From: Mesorhizobium sp. 131-2-1
GTDB taxonomy: Bacteria; Pseudomonadota; Alphaproteobacteria; Rhizobiales; Rhizobiaceae
Length of the DNA: 64,000 nt
Direction of reading: 5' to 3'
Assembly (NCBI RefSeq): GCF_016756535.1
Contig: NZ_AP023247.1
Span: 4,340,501 to 4,404,500, forward strand
A model generated the notes under the pieces. It was not told where the DNA came from and searched no databases. It worked only from the letters and a program-made list of their open reading frames with translations. Positions 55,227-62,134 of this stretch are shown one piece after another (positions within the stretch are counted from its first letter, which is position 1; every line of letters begins with the position of its first letter). A program made the translations under genes and the position numbers.

Positions 55227-55440
55227 TCAATTCTCGGGAAGCGGCAACGGTGTGTCACTCAAGGTCCGCAGGTAAGCGAGGTCTGCCCGCTGCTTCTCGT
55301 CCTGCAGACCCGGGAAACTCATATCTGTTCCAGGCAAAGCGAGTGCGGGGTTTGAGATAAAAAATTGAGTTCCTCAAAGGTCCAATCGCCACCAGCGTCC
55401 TTCAGACTTGACGAATACTGGACATCGCTTTGCGAAGCTT
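55227..55440 (-). pseudogene. Decayed C-terminal fragment of a cytochrome c
   Basis: On the minus strand the stretch YSSSLKDAGGDWTFEELN is followed, after a one-base frame change at a run of six T (55359-55364), by FFISNPALALPGTDMSFPGL and [19 protein letters not shown] up to the stop at 55227. This is the Met-ligand half of a class I cytochrome c. The haem motif and signal peptide are missing; the fragment is cut at about 55440 against the prophage remnant. One deleted T in the homopolymer explains the frameshift. Confidence 0.8.
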
Positions 55441-55458
55441 TCCGTCGTTCTACGATGG

Positions 55459-55782
55459 TCACTCTTCGTTTGTCGGCTTGAACCTTCGCACGACGACCTC
55501 GAATACGATGTCCGATATCCACATCGCCGAGACGCCGATCAGGAAGGCGGCGGCGAGCGTGGTGGTGTCGTCGGCCGGATCGGGGATCGGCAGGCCGCTT
55601 GCCTTGAACCAGGCTACGACCGGCAGCGTCAGATAGGCTGCGGCGAGCGCGCCGCAGATCGGCGAAGCGATCATTTCGCGCAACTTGTAGCGATGACGCG
55701 ACAGGGCCCTAAGCGCGCCGCCGGCCAATCCCGCAGCCACCACCGGACCCTTGATGCCCAGGAGATCGAACATATCTTGCAT
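55459..55782 (-). CDS. Phage-type small membrane protein (holin-like)
   Basis: A 107-residue protein with two to three hydrophobic segments (LGIKGPVVAAGLAGGALRAL, ICGALAAAYLTLPVVAWFKA, TLAAAFLIGVSAMWISDIVF) and a charged C-terminus (VVVRRFKPTNEE). In context with spanin-like genes and an endolysin it resembles phage holin or superinfection-type proteins. Its start overlaps the upstream lipoprotein stop by one base. Function inferred from position. Confidence 0.6.
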   Translation of the reverse strand: MQDMFDLLGIKGPVVAAGLAGGALRALSRHRYKLREMIASPICGALAAAYLTLPVVAWFKASGLPIPDPADDTTTLAAAFLIGVSAMWISDIVFEVVVRRFKPTNEE

Positions 55783-55976
55783 CAGGGCCTCCAGCCGCAG
55801 AGTTCCTGGCCCTTGCGGTTGTGCGCAAGCAGCGCCCTCGCCTCCCGGTCCGACAGCGCGTCGACGGCTTTGACGGAGAGGCGCAGCGGCGCGGAAACGG
55901 CGCAGAAGCTTCCTTTGGTCGTGGTGCATCCGGCGGCAACGAGCAGCGGAAGCACGAGGATCAATCCCTTCCCCAT
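55782..55976 (-). CDS. Phage lipoprotein, Rz1/o-spanin-like
   Basis: A 64-residue lipoprotein. The lipobox is seen in LLVAAGCTTT after a hydrophobic leader. The mature part CAVSAPLRLSVKAVDALSD and KGQELCGW matches the small lipoproteins commonly placed at the end of rhizobial phage lysis cassettes. The start lies inside the upstream Rz-like gene (16-bp overlap), the nested arrangement of spanin genes. An outer-membrane lysis role is inferred. Confidence 0.68.
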   Translation of the reverse strand: MGKGLILVLPLLVAAGCTTTKGSFCAVSAPLRLSVKAVDALSDREARALLAHNRKGQELCGWRP

Positions 55977-56200
55977 GTTTTCAGCTCCTTGCTGGCCGCG
56001 CCCGCAGGCAGCGCGCCGATATCGTTGTCGACCTGGTCGGCGAGCGCGCGGGCCGCTGCCTCGGCCTTGGCCTGCCGAGCGCGCTCCGCGCCGGCGCCGG
56101 CGAGCCGCTGGCGGAAGCCCCAGCCGAGCGCGGCCGCCACCGAGGCCAACAGGCCAAGGATCGCCGGATTGCCGAGCAGAAAGGAAAGCAGCGCCGTCAT
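55961..56200 (-). CDS. Phage Rz/i-spanin-like protein
   Basis: A 79-residue protein with one N-terminal membrane anchor (FLLGNPAILGLLASVAAALG) and a long Ala/Glu/Arg-rich helix (AERARQAKAEAAARALADQV) that can form a coiled coil. The topology is that of an i-spanin. Its 3' end overlaps the lipoprotein gene, and its start overlaps the preceding tiny gene by four bases. Confidence 0.62.
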   Translation of the reverse strand: MTALLSFLLGNPAILGLLASVAAALGWGFRQRLAGAGAERARQAKAEAAARALADQVDNDIGALPAGAASKELKTWGRD

Positions 56201-56307
56201 GACAGCCACCACACGACAAGTGCCGCAACGATGAGGAGCGCGCCCGCCATCCAGGGCAGCACCTGGCGCAGGAGCTCGGTGAAGACCTCGACCATTCTGC
56301 CCCTCAT
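56197..56307 (-). CDS. Tiny single-span membrane protein
   Basis: A 36-residue frame (MRGRMVEVFTELLRQVLPWM, then AGALLIVAALVVWWLS) with one hydrophobic span. It overlaps its neighbours by four bases on each side (ATGA), which makes it credible as a translated gene in the lysis-type cassette. A second ATG at 56295 would give 32 residues. Role unknown. Confidence 0.55.
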   Translation of the reverse strand: MRGRMVEVFTELLRQVLPWMAGALLIVAALVVWWLS

Positions 56308-56507
56308 CGATGCCAGTGGAATTTGCGGGCGAGCACGTACCAGGCTTCGGTGCCGAGGCTGATCGCCAGGCCGATGCCGGCCTCGAGCGCCATCTGGATG
56401 TCGGGATCGCCAGACAATGCGGCGGCGTCGCCCGCGCCGAGCAGGCCGCGCGCCACGAGGACGGCCGCGCCATAGCGCAACGCGATGCGGATGATGACGG
56501 CTATCAT
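56304..56507 (-). CDS. Small membrane protein of the phage lysis cassette
   Basis: A 67-residue protein with two hydrophobic stretches (IAVIIRIALRYGAAVLVARG and QMALEAGIGLAISLGTEAWY). It overlaps the broken endolysin gene by four bases and the next tiny gene by four. Placement suggests a holin-like or lysis accessory function; no family identified. Confidence 0.6.
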   Translation of the reverse strand: MIAVIIRIALRYGAAVLVARGLLGAGDAAALSGDPDIQMALEAGIGLAISLGTEAWYVLARKFHWHR

Positions 56508-56995
56508 GATTTCTTGCCTCCAAGAATGGTTTTGAAGATGGCGAGCAACAGGCGCCAGAATGCGTTGCCGGCAGGCAGGGCCGGATTAGGCGCAACCTCC
56601 GGATGGGCAGCTTTAACCGAAGGTACGGATAGGCCCGCTTGCCCAGGCGCTGGTGCCGGCGCGGCCGGCTCAACCGCCGACAGCAGCAGCGCCTCGGCGC
56701 GCACGGAGCCTACCCGGTCGCTCCAGCCCCTGCCGAAGGTCGGCCATGTGGGCAGCCGCTTGAGGAACGCCAGGCGTGCGTCGCAGAGCGTGTCAATGAC
56801 GACGCCGGCTGGCCGGGCCTTGACGGCGCCGAGCGTCGCCGGACCGATCCGGCCGTCCTGGATAACGCCGACGATCGCCTGAAGGTATCTCGCCGCCCTG
56901 CCCGGCCCGCTATTCACGGCGAAGTCGAACACGGCATAGTCAATGCCGTCCGGAAGCTCGGCGCCGGCGACGGCATCCCAGTAGAACTGCCGGTA
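56504..56995 (-). pseudogene. Broken phage endolysin, GH108/DUF847-type muramidase fragment
   Basis: About 163 codons keep the C-terminal part of a GH108-type peptidoglycan hydrolase: YRQFYWDAVAGAELPDGID, YAVFDFAVNSGPGRAARYLQ and DGRIGPATLGAVKA, then a Pro/Ala linker and a C-terminal hydrophobic tail (FWRLLLAIFKTILGG). The N-terminal ~60 residues with the catalytic Glu (EGGY in the family) cannot be found in frame; upstream sequence degenerates and runs into the repeat element at 57290. Likely a pseudogene. Confidence 0.7.
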
Positions 56996-57289
56996 CGGTC
57001 TGGGGTTGGCCGGTCGGGCGAGGTTTGTGGTCGTCGATGCCTTTGTTGAATGGGCGCAGGCGTCGGCGGATCCAGAAATCAGCAAGCTGGCGGCGGATTG
57101 CTTCGAGCACAACCAGATATCGCAGCATGCGGTCTGGCATTCTTCATTGCCGACAGCCACCCGAACTATGCCTGACCGAACTGGGCAGCGAACGTGACGT
57201 GTCGGGACATGGAGTTCCCAGGTTGAATCAGGATTTGGCGATAAAGGTTTGTTCGGACGTAATTTTCCGGCCGAGCGCGGCGCTTCTTG
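56996..57289. other. Degenerate sequence between endolysin fragment and repeat
   Basis: 294 bp in which no frame is clearly coding. It probably contains the scrambled 5' part of the endolysin gene. One plus-strand frame (57006-57197) has a protein-like composition but no start signal and no recognised family. Confidence 0.45.
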
Positions 57290-57474
57290 CCTTCTCCCCT
57301 TGTGGGAGAAGGTGGATCGGCGCGCAGCGCCGAGACGGATGAGGGGTGCTGGACGGAATGAGGCGCTGAAGATCCTGTCGCAAAGTCCCAGTTTGGCAAG
57401 AGTCCATGCCAAGCTGGAGCACCCCTCATCCGACCTCGCTTCGCGAGGCCACCTTCTCCCACAAGGGGAGAAGG
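57290..57474. repeat. MITE-like palindromic element, copy A (intact)
   Basis: 185 bp bounded by 26-bp exact terminal inverted repeats (57290-57315 and 57449-57474), each itself close to a palindrome (CCTTCTCCC...GGGAGAAGG). The next inner block, CGGATGAGGGGTGCT, is also inverted near the other end. No coding. It lies exactly between the truncated terminase and the endolysin fragment. Copy B is at 61977-63299. Confidence 0.88.
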
Positions 57475-57493
57475 AAAGGCCTCGCCAAGTCAC

Positions 57494-58237
57494 TCACCCC
57501 TTGCCCATCCTCTCCACCTCCGCCGCCGACAGAAACCGCAGCACCACATCGCTCATGCCGAGCAACGGCGTGAAGGTGACGATGGTGATGCCGGCGGTGG
57601 CGTTGGTGCGGGTGAGGCCTTCGGAATAGATGTCGAGCGGCGGCTCCTCGTCGAACCAGACGCCGTGCAAGGTCTCGCCCTGCCATTTCTCGCGGCCCTT
57701 CTCGTAGGACTTGAAGGACAGCACGCTCTCGCCGGCCTGGACGTCGCCGCCACCGCCCCAGCGCACGACGACGCTGTCGAGCGCCGCCGGCGCGCCACGG
57801 CCCATCACGATGTGCACAATCGCGTCGGCCGGGATCATGCCGGTGCCCCAGGCGGCCTGCTGTTGCGGCGGGCCGATGAGCACGCGCTGCGGGTTATCGC
57901 GCGTGCCCTCGCCGGTGACGCCGGCGGCCCAGAGCCGCACAGGGGTGTCGAACACCTTGCCCCGCCACCAGTCGGGATAGCGGCCGGTGAGGTGCATGGC
58001 CCATTCGGCACCCCCTGCCCTGGTCTTGCCGAGCTGGTTGCCGGCCATGAATAGGCGCTCCCGGTTCAAGGCGCCCGCGGCATGGAACTCCGCCTGCCTG
58101 GGATAGGGCCGGTAGGCGGCCAAAAAATTAGCGCGGCGGCGGCGCTCCAGCTCCCTCAGCAGCGCCAGATATTCCGTCCCCGAGGAACGGCCTGACGACG
58201 GTTTCGAGGGCGCGGATGCGGGACCGGATCTCCTCAT
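57494..58237 (-). pseudogene. Truncated phage terminase large subunit
   Basis: 247 codons with the N-terminal ATPase half of TerL: YRPYPRQAEFHAAG, Walker A FMAGNQLGKTRAGG, Walker B HGVWFDEEPP and the coupling motif TFTPLLGMSDV. The protein ends at 57494, just after AAEVERMGKG and 19 bases before the repeat, so the nuclease half is missing. TerL start is uncertain: the ATG at 58237 overlaps the small-subunit gene by 110 bases, and a later non-ATG start is possible. Confidence 0.85.
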
Positions 58238-58481
58238 CGCTCAGCGCGTCCAGAGTGTTGGTGTTGGCATCGGGGTCCTTCGGGTCGGGCAGCACCGACA
58301 GCACGATCTTCAAATACTGGTCGGGCTTTTCCGCCCTGACCTTGGCGATGACGCCGGCGCCATGGTCGCGAAAATCCTGGCGCAGGGCGGCGGCGAAGTC
58401 GTCGCTCAGCGTCTTCTTCGTTCGCCTCGGGCGTGCCGCCAACTTTGGCGCCCGGCGCGAGCGCGATAGTGCGTCAGCCAT
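58128..58481 (-). CDS. Phage terminase small subunit-like protein
   Basis: A 117-residue protein: basic N-terminus (SRSRRAPKLAARPRRTKKTL), then LSDDFAAALRQDFRDHGAGV and KVRAEKPDQYLKIVLSVLPD, the pattern seen directly upstream of TerL in rhizobial prophages. Gene order (TerS-like then TerL) supports the call. It overlaps the preceding hypothetical gene by eight bases. Confidence 0.65.
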   Translation of the reverse strand: MADALSRSRRAPKLAARPRRTKKTLSDDFAAALRQDFRDHGAGVIAKVRAEKPDQYLKIVLSVLPDPKDPDANTNTLDALSDEEIRSRIRALETVVRPFLGDGISGAAEGAGAPPPR

Positions 58482-58935
58482 GGGACGCCGCCGGTTCGCC
58501 GCCGCCGGACACACTGGCGGGAACGACCGCCGGCTTCGCCGGCCTGGACCGCGCGCCGGCGGACTTCCCGCGCTTGCCGGATTTGGCGCGCCTTGCCTTG
58601 GCTGGCTTCCGCGCCGGCTTGGGCGCCTCGCTCTCGGCCGGAGCCACCGCGCCGGCTGGCGCGAGCTCGCCTGGGATCGCGGCAGGCTCGGCCTTGCCCA
58701 GCCTCGCCATCCTGGCGATGCGGATCATTCGGCCGATGCCCTGCGCGCCGTTCGGAAAGCCAAACCCGCCGACCGCGTCGACCGGCCCGCCGCGCACCAT
58801 GCCGATCGACACGCCGGGCGCGACCTCTTCGACACGGCCGGAGCGCAGCGGCCTGGCGGCGCCTTCGAAAATGCCGATGGCGCTGACAACGTCGCTGCCG
58901 TCGTCAGCGGTGATGATGGTGGCGTAGCGGGGCAT
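58474..58935 (-). CDS. Hypothetical phage-region protein with basic tail
   Basis: A 153-residue protein. The first ~60 residues look folded (MPRYATIITADDGSDVVSAI, GVSIGMVRGGPVDAVGGFGF); the C-terminal third is a Lys/Arg/Ala/Pro-rich disordered tail (PKPARKPAKARRAKSGKRGK), suggesting nucleic-acid contact. First gene of the minus-strand prophage remnant. Unknown function. Confidence 0.6.
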   Translation of the reverse strand: MPRYATIITADDGSDVVSAIGIFEGAARPLRSGRVEEVAPGVSIGMVRGGPVDAVGGFGFPNGAQGIGRMIRIARMARLGKAEPAAIPGELAPAGAVAPAESEAPKPARKPAKARRAKSGKRGKSAGARSRPAKPAVVPASVSGGGEPAASHG

Positions 58936-59020
58936 GGGCTCTCGGTTGGGCTCGCGTGCATTGCGGAACGGACACATCGATGTGATGCTCGCCACTCAAC
59001 AGCGGATCGGCGAAGAGACC

Positions 59021-59260
59021 ATGACCGACCGGATCGCGAAAACCCTGACGGATCCCACGGCCACTCGCCGCGTCGTGGTGCTCGAAATCCGCGGCGGTCT
59101 CTTCCGGTGGAAGGAAGAGGAACTTATCCCTGCCGATCCGGAAAATGGTTTCCCCTTGCCTGAGTGGCGTGGATGGCGGGTATCCGGGCTATTCGCCCTT
59201 GGTCAAGAAGCCGAGCACGAAGCGCGCATGACCGTTGCATGGCTGCGGGAGGCAGGCTGA
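59021..59260 (+). CDS. Hypothetical protein
   Basis: A 79-residue cytosolic protein (MTDRIAKTLTDPTATRRVVV, RGGLFRWKEEELIPADPENG, PLPEWRGWRVSGLF). Start at ATG 59021 with GAAGAGACC ahead. Divergent from the prophage remnant. Unrecognised. Confidence 0.55.
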   Translation: MTDRIAKTLTDPTATRRVVVLEIRGGLFRWKEEELIPADPENGFPLPEWRGWRVSGLFALGQEAEHEARMTVAWLREAG

Positions 59261-59387
59261 AAACAAAACCCGCCTCGGGGGCGGGTCGTTGGCGCAAATC
59301 AGCACCATGGACAAAATAGTAGCATAGCTGCCGTCACCTGGCAAGGAACATTTTCCTAGCAATCTTGTTTCTCGCCACGCCCGACAG

Positions 59388-59412
59388 GGAACCATGACCT
59401 GTCGGGATCGTT
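59388..59412 (+). promoter_or_regulatory. EcfG-type promoter for the DUF883-like gene
   Basis: GGAAC (59388-59392), 16 bases, CGTT (59409-59412): a perfect match to the EcfG/RpoE2 general-stress consensus, 25 bases ahead of the ATG at 59437, whose ribosome site AAAGGAG lies between. Confidence 0.8.
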
Positions 59413-59436
59413 GGCGTACATCGAAAGGAGAAAACC

Positions 59437-59946
59437 ATGGCCGAGAACGAGAGCAGCCCGAACAACAGCTCAGCCCAGATGAGCAACGGCAATGCAAGAA
59501 GCCAGAGCAGACCAGCGCGCAGTCGTGCCGCGACACGCAACAGCGCGCCACGCAGCAGCAGCTCGTCAAGCGCTTCGGAAGCGGCGATGAAGAAGCAGAT
59601 CGCGGAGCTGCGGCGCGAGGTCAGCAGGCTCAACCGCGCCCTGGCCGAGCAGGCGGAGGACGCAGTGGAGACAGCGCATGGCTGGTACGACAGTGCTGCC
59701 GACCGGGCCTCCGGCTGGTACGACAGTGCCGCCGACCGCGCTTCGCGCGCCGCGCAGCAGCTTCGCAGCCAGGCACAGAGCGTGCGCGGCCAGGCGCATA
59801 GCGTGTCGGAAACGGTCAGGCAGAACCCCGGCACGATCTCGACGGCAATGACGCTGGGCGGGCTTGTCGGCGTGCTGATCGGCCTGGCAATCGCCAGAAG
59901 CGCCGTGCCGCAGCCCGACTGGTTCCAGCGTCACTGGAGAAGCTGA
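59437..59946 (+). CDS. DUF883/ElaB-YqjD-like membrane-anchored protein
   Basis: A 169-residue protein: a Ser/Asn/Arg-rich disordered N-terminus (~50 residues), a helix (MKKQIAELRREVSRLNRALA), two exact 11-residue repeats (GWYDSAADRAS twice), an amphipathic helix and a C-terminal membrane anchor (TLGGLVGVLIGLAIARSAVP). The layout is that of ElaB/YqjD ribosome-anchoring or stress-linked proteins. A perfect EcfG promoter precedes it, in keeping with their stationary-phase expression. Confidence 0.8.
   Translation: MAENESSPNNSSAQMSNGNARSQSRPARSRAATRNSAPRSSSSSSASEAAMKKQIAELRREVSRLNRALAEQAEDAVETAHGWYDSAADRASGWYDSAADRASRAAQQLRSQAQSVRGQAHSVSETVRQNPGTISTAMTLGGLVGVLIGLAIARSAVPQPDWFQRHWRS
59680..59745 (+). 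repeat. 33-bp tandem duplication inside the DUF883-like gene
   Basis: Two adjacent 33-bp units (59680-59712 and 59713-59745) encode the same GWYDSAADRAS block. They differ by a few silent bases, so the duplication is not brand new. Confidence 0.88.
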
Positions 59947-59978
59947 CAACTTCTGCCGGCAGAAGGACGCATGACAGG

Positions 59979-60004
59979 AAGGCCGGGCGGTACCGCCCGG
60001 CCTT
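59979..60004 (+). terminator. Terminator after the DUF883-like gene
   Basis: A 13-bp perfect palindrome (59979-59991 with 59992-60004) followed by a short T tract. It ends the stress-promoter transcript 32 bases after the stop codon. Confidence 0.7.
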
Positions 60005-60070
60005 TCCGCATGGGCTGGTCATTAGCCGGGCCTTATGGAATCATTCCGTCAGGGAATCGCGGAGAGCGGC

Positions 60071-60340
60071 ATGGACAAACCTGCCATGGCATCCGTCTTT
60101 CGGATGCGGCATTTGCCAGCAACCATTTCAGGCGTTCGCAGCCTTGGCAGGGGTCAGGCGGATCCGATCTTCCACTCCAGGCCGCTCGGCGAGGCGATCC
60201 GCTTCATTGTCCAGACCGATGGCCAATACGACCTCAGCGCCGTCGCCATTTCCTACGGCGACCGCGCGACCCCGCCGCTCGGCAGCCGCGAGGTCAGGGC
60301 GCTCTGGCAGGAATATGGCGAGCGCCTGCTGGAGGTGTAG
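60071..60340 (+). CDS. Hypothetical protein
   Basis: An 89-residue protein (MDKPAMASVFRMRHLPATIS, GQADPIFHSRPLGEAIRFIV, REVRALWQEYGERLLEV) of alpha/beta composition. The ATG at 60071 has GGAGAGCGGC ahead; an earlier ATG at 60035 has no ribosome site. Family unknown. Confidence 0.55.
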   Translation: MDKPAMASVFRMRHLPATISGVRSLGRGQADPIFHSRPLGEAIRFIVQTDGQYDLSAVAISYGDRATPPLGSREVRALWQEYGERLLEV

Positions 60341-60430
60341 CTCCGCCGCCGAGACCAACCCGCCCGCCCCTTCTTCGGATCGGAACCGCCCCTTCGCGCG
60401 TTAAGGCCCAAACCAATGGGAGGATGCGCC

Positions 60431-60736
60431 ATGAATGTCGCCAATCTGCAGCTCGAAGGCCTGTTGATGGCCGTCGCGTCAATCAACCAGGTGCTGGTGC
60501 GCAAGGGGGTGCTGACAGTCGAGGAGATCGACATCGCCTTGCGGCGGGCCGAAGCCTCAGAGACCGGCGAGGAACGCTCGGAAGGCATGTCGGCATCGAG
60601 CCGCGATGCCGTCAACTTCCCGATCCGGCTCCTGGAACTGGCCAACCGGTGCCAGCCGGAGGTGGACATGCCGTCCTTCTCCAAGCTGGCGCGCATGGTC
60701 GGCCAGATGAAGGAACCTTACAACGACCAGATGTGA
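60431..60736 (+). CDS. Hypothetical protein
   Basis: A 101-residue helical protein: MNVANLQLEGLLMAVASINQ, VLVRKGVLTVEEIDIALRRA, then a flexible middle and FSKLARMVGQMKEPYNDQM. GGGAGGA stands six bases before the ATG at 60431. The first 50 residues resemble a small helical bundle common in rhizobia; function unknown. Confidence 0.6.
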   Translation: MNVANLQLEGLLMAVASINQVLVRKGVLTVEEIDIALRRAEASETGEERSEGMSASSRDAVNFPIRLLELANRCQPEVDMPSFSKLARMVGQMKEPYNDQM

Positions 60737-60808
60737 GGCAGTCTCCCAGAAGCTGGCGTCGGCCGGAGAATTCGGTTTATGTTGGCGTTGGGAGATCTGG
60801 GGGGACTG

Positions 60809-61225
60809 ATGAATTACTGGTTGAAGTGGCTACTGATCAATGTTGGCGCCCTAGTCTTGGCAACCTTGGTCGGACTGATCGTTCTCTCTCAAGTCTATGT
60901 CCTCAAGGCCAATGTGGGGCACAACCCAGCTAGTCCGCTCGTTTTAGGCTTTATTGTTTCCTTGGTTGTAGCCATCGCCGCGCCTGCAACACGCTTCATG
61001 CCTCGGCTTATCGTCCTTAGCGGTATTTTTGCGGGAGAGTATGTGCTCTCGTTCGTCATATCAAATGCGACCCTTTTCATGGTCAAAGCTTACTGGGACG
61101 GCAACATCGAGGCAGCAAAGCCCTGGGTATATGGTGGAGCCGCGATTCCCTTCATCACCGGCGTGACTGGCTTCCTGATATTACGGCGATATCGCCTTTC
61201 CGATGTGGCGGATGTGTTCCGGTAA
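60809..61225 (+). CDS. Four-helix membrane protein, unknown
   Basis: A 138-residue integral membrane protein with four hydrophobic segments (LLINVGALVLATLVGLIVLS, LVLGFIVSLVVAIAA, LIVLSGIFAGEYVLSFVISN, FITGVTGFLILRRY). GGGGGACTG lies before the ATG at 60809. It overlaps the next gene by one base (TAATG). Codon use is less GC-rich than the neighbours, hinting at horizontal origin. Confidence 0.65.
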   Translation: MNYWLKWLLINVGALVLATLVGLIVLSQVYVLKANVGHNPASPLVLGFIVSLVVAIAAPATRFMPRLIVLSGIFAGEYVLSFVISNATLFMVKAYWDGNIEAAKPWVYGGAAIPFITGVTGFLILRRYRLSDVADVFR

Positions 61226-61440
61226 TGATGAGTCTTTTGACAGGCCGGGCAATTCAAACCTGCGACGACTGTGGCAGCACTTACTTCGCCGGGTCCAGCG
61301 CCATGGCTGAGCTTTGCCCTGATTGCGCGCACTGGCTCTACGGCTACGCCAACTGCGAGCATCGGTTCGAAGGCGGACGGTGTGAGCAGTGCGGATGGGA
61401 CGGCAGCCGGTCGAAATTCGTCGCCCGGCTGATTTCGTAG
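61225..61440 (+). CDS. Zinc-ribbon small protein
   Basis: A 71-residue cysteine-rich protein. Pairs CDDC, CPDC and CEQC plus NCEHRF give two potential treble-clef/zinc-ribbon knuckles. Translationally coupled to the membrane protein gene. It resembles rubredoxin-type or ribosomal zinc ribbons only in pattern; function unknown. Confidence 0.65.
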   Translation: MMSLLTGRAIQTCDDCGSTYFAGSSAMAELCPDCAHWLYGYANCEHRFEGGRCEQCGWDGSRSKFVARLIS

Positions 61441-61443
61441 GAC

Positions 61444-61866
61444 TCAAGCCCTGCCCGGCCAGCCCTGGCGCAGCGAAAGCACGCTGCCCGGGCCGTGGAC
61501 GGCGGCGAAAAGCAGGCCGGCGGCGAACGGGAAATGCGACATGAAGGCGCCGAACTCGGCCTGGTTGCCGGCCCAGTGCGAAGGGCCGTGGAAGGCAAAG
61601 CCGAGGAAGGTCACATAGACCGCGCCGATCAGCGCTGCCGGGGTCAGCAAGGCGCCGGTCAGGAAGGCGATCACCAGCAGGGTTTCGAGGATCGCCGCAC
61701 ACCAGGCCAGGAACAGCGGGAACGGGAAGCCGGCGGCGGCGATGTAGCCGGCGGTCATGCCCATGTCCATGAACTTGAAGGCCACCCCCATCGCGAACAT
61801 GCCGGCGAAGATCAGCCGGGCGATGAGGATGACCACGGTCTGCCAGGTCGATTGGGTGTCTTCCAT
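61444..61866 (-). CDS. DoxX family membrane protein
   Basis: A 140-residue DoxX-type protein: TVVILIARLIFAGMFAMGVA, GYIAAAGFPFPLFLAWCAAI, LIGAVYVTFLGFAFHGPSHW and FMSHFPFAAGLLFAAVHGPG. Four helices with the conserved GFPFP. The start at 61866 (MEDTQSTW) was chosen with GGAGAGA ahead. It is three bases from the convergent zinc-ribbon gene. Paralogue of the first gene in the window, in a different subgroup. Confidence 0.82.
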   Translation of the reverse strand: MEDTQSTWQTVVILIARLIFAGMFAMGVAFKFMDMGMTAGYIAAAGFPFPLFLAWCAAILETLLVIAFLTGALLTPAALIGAVYVTFLGFAFHGPSHWAGNQAEFGAFMSHFPFAAGLLFAAVHGPGSVLSLRQGWPGRA

Positions 61867-62134
61867 GATGTCTCTCCAAGTAGCTGCGTTTCGCCCACTA
61901 GGACGGGCGAGAAGCGGGAGTTCCGACATGGGGGTGGCAAATAGTTTTGGATGACGGGATGGCAAGGCAGGCTTCCCCTTCTCCCCCTGTGGAAGAAGGT
62001 GGATCGGCGCGGTAGCGCCGAGACGGATGAGGGGTGCGTGACGGAATGAGGCGGCGGCGATTTCGCACTCATCGCCAAGCTAGCTGGAACACCCCTCATC
62101 CGTCCGAGCTTCGCTCGGACACCTTCTCCCACAA

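Noticed and set aside
57006..57197. Plus-strand 63-codon frame between endolysin fragment and repeat
   Set aside because: Composition is protein-like but there is no ribosome site, start is inside degenerate prophage sequence and no family is recognised.
60370..60420. EcfG-like GGAAC with a following CGTT upstream of the gene at 60431
   Set aside because: The spacing between the half-sites is 12 bases, too short for an EcfG promoter.
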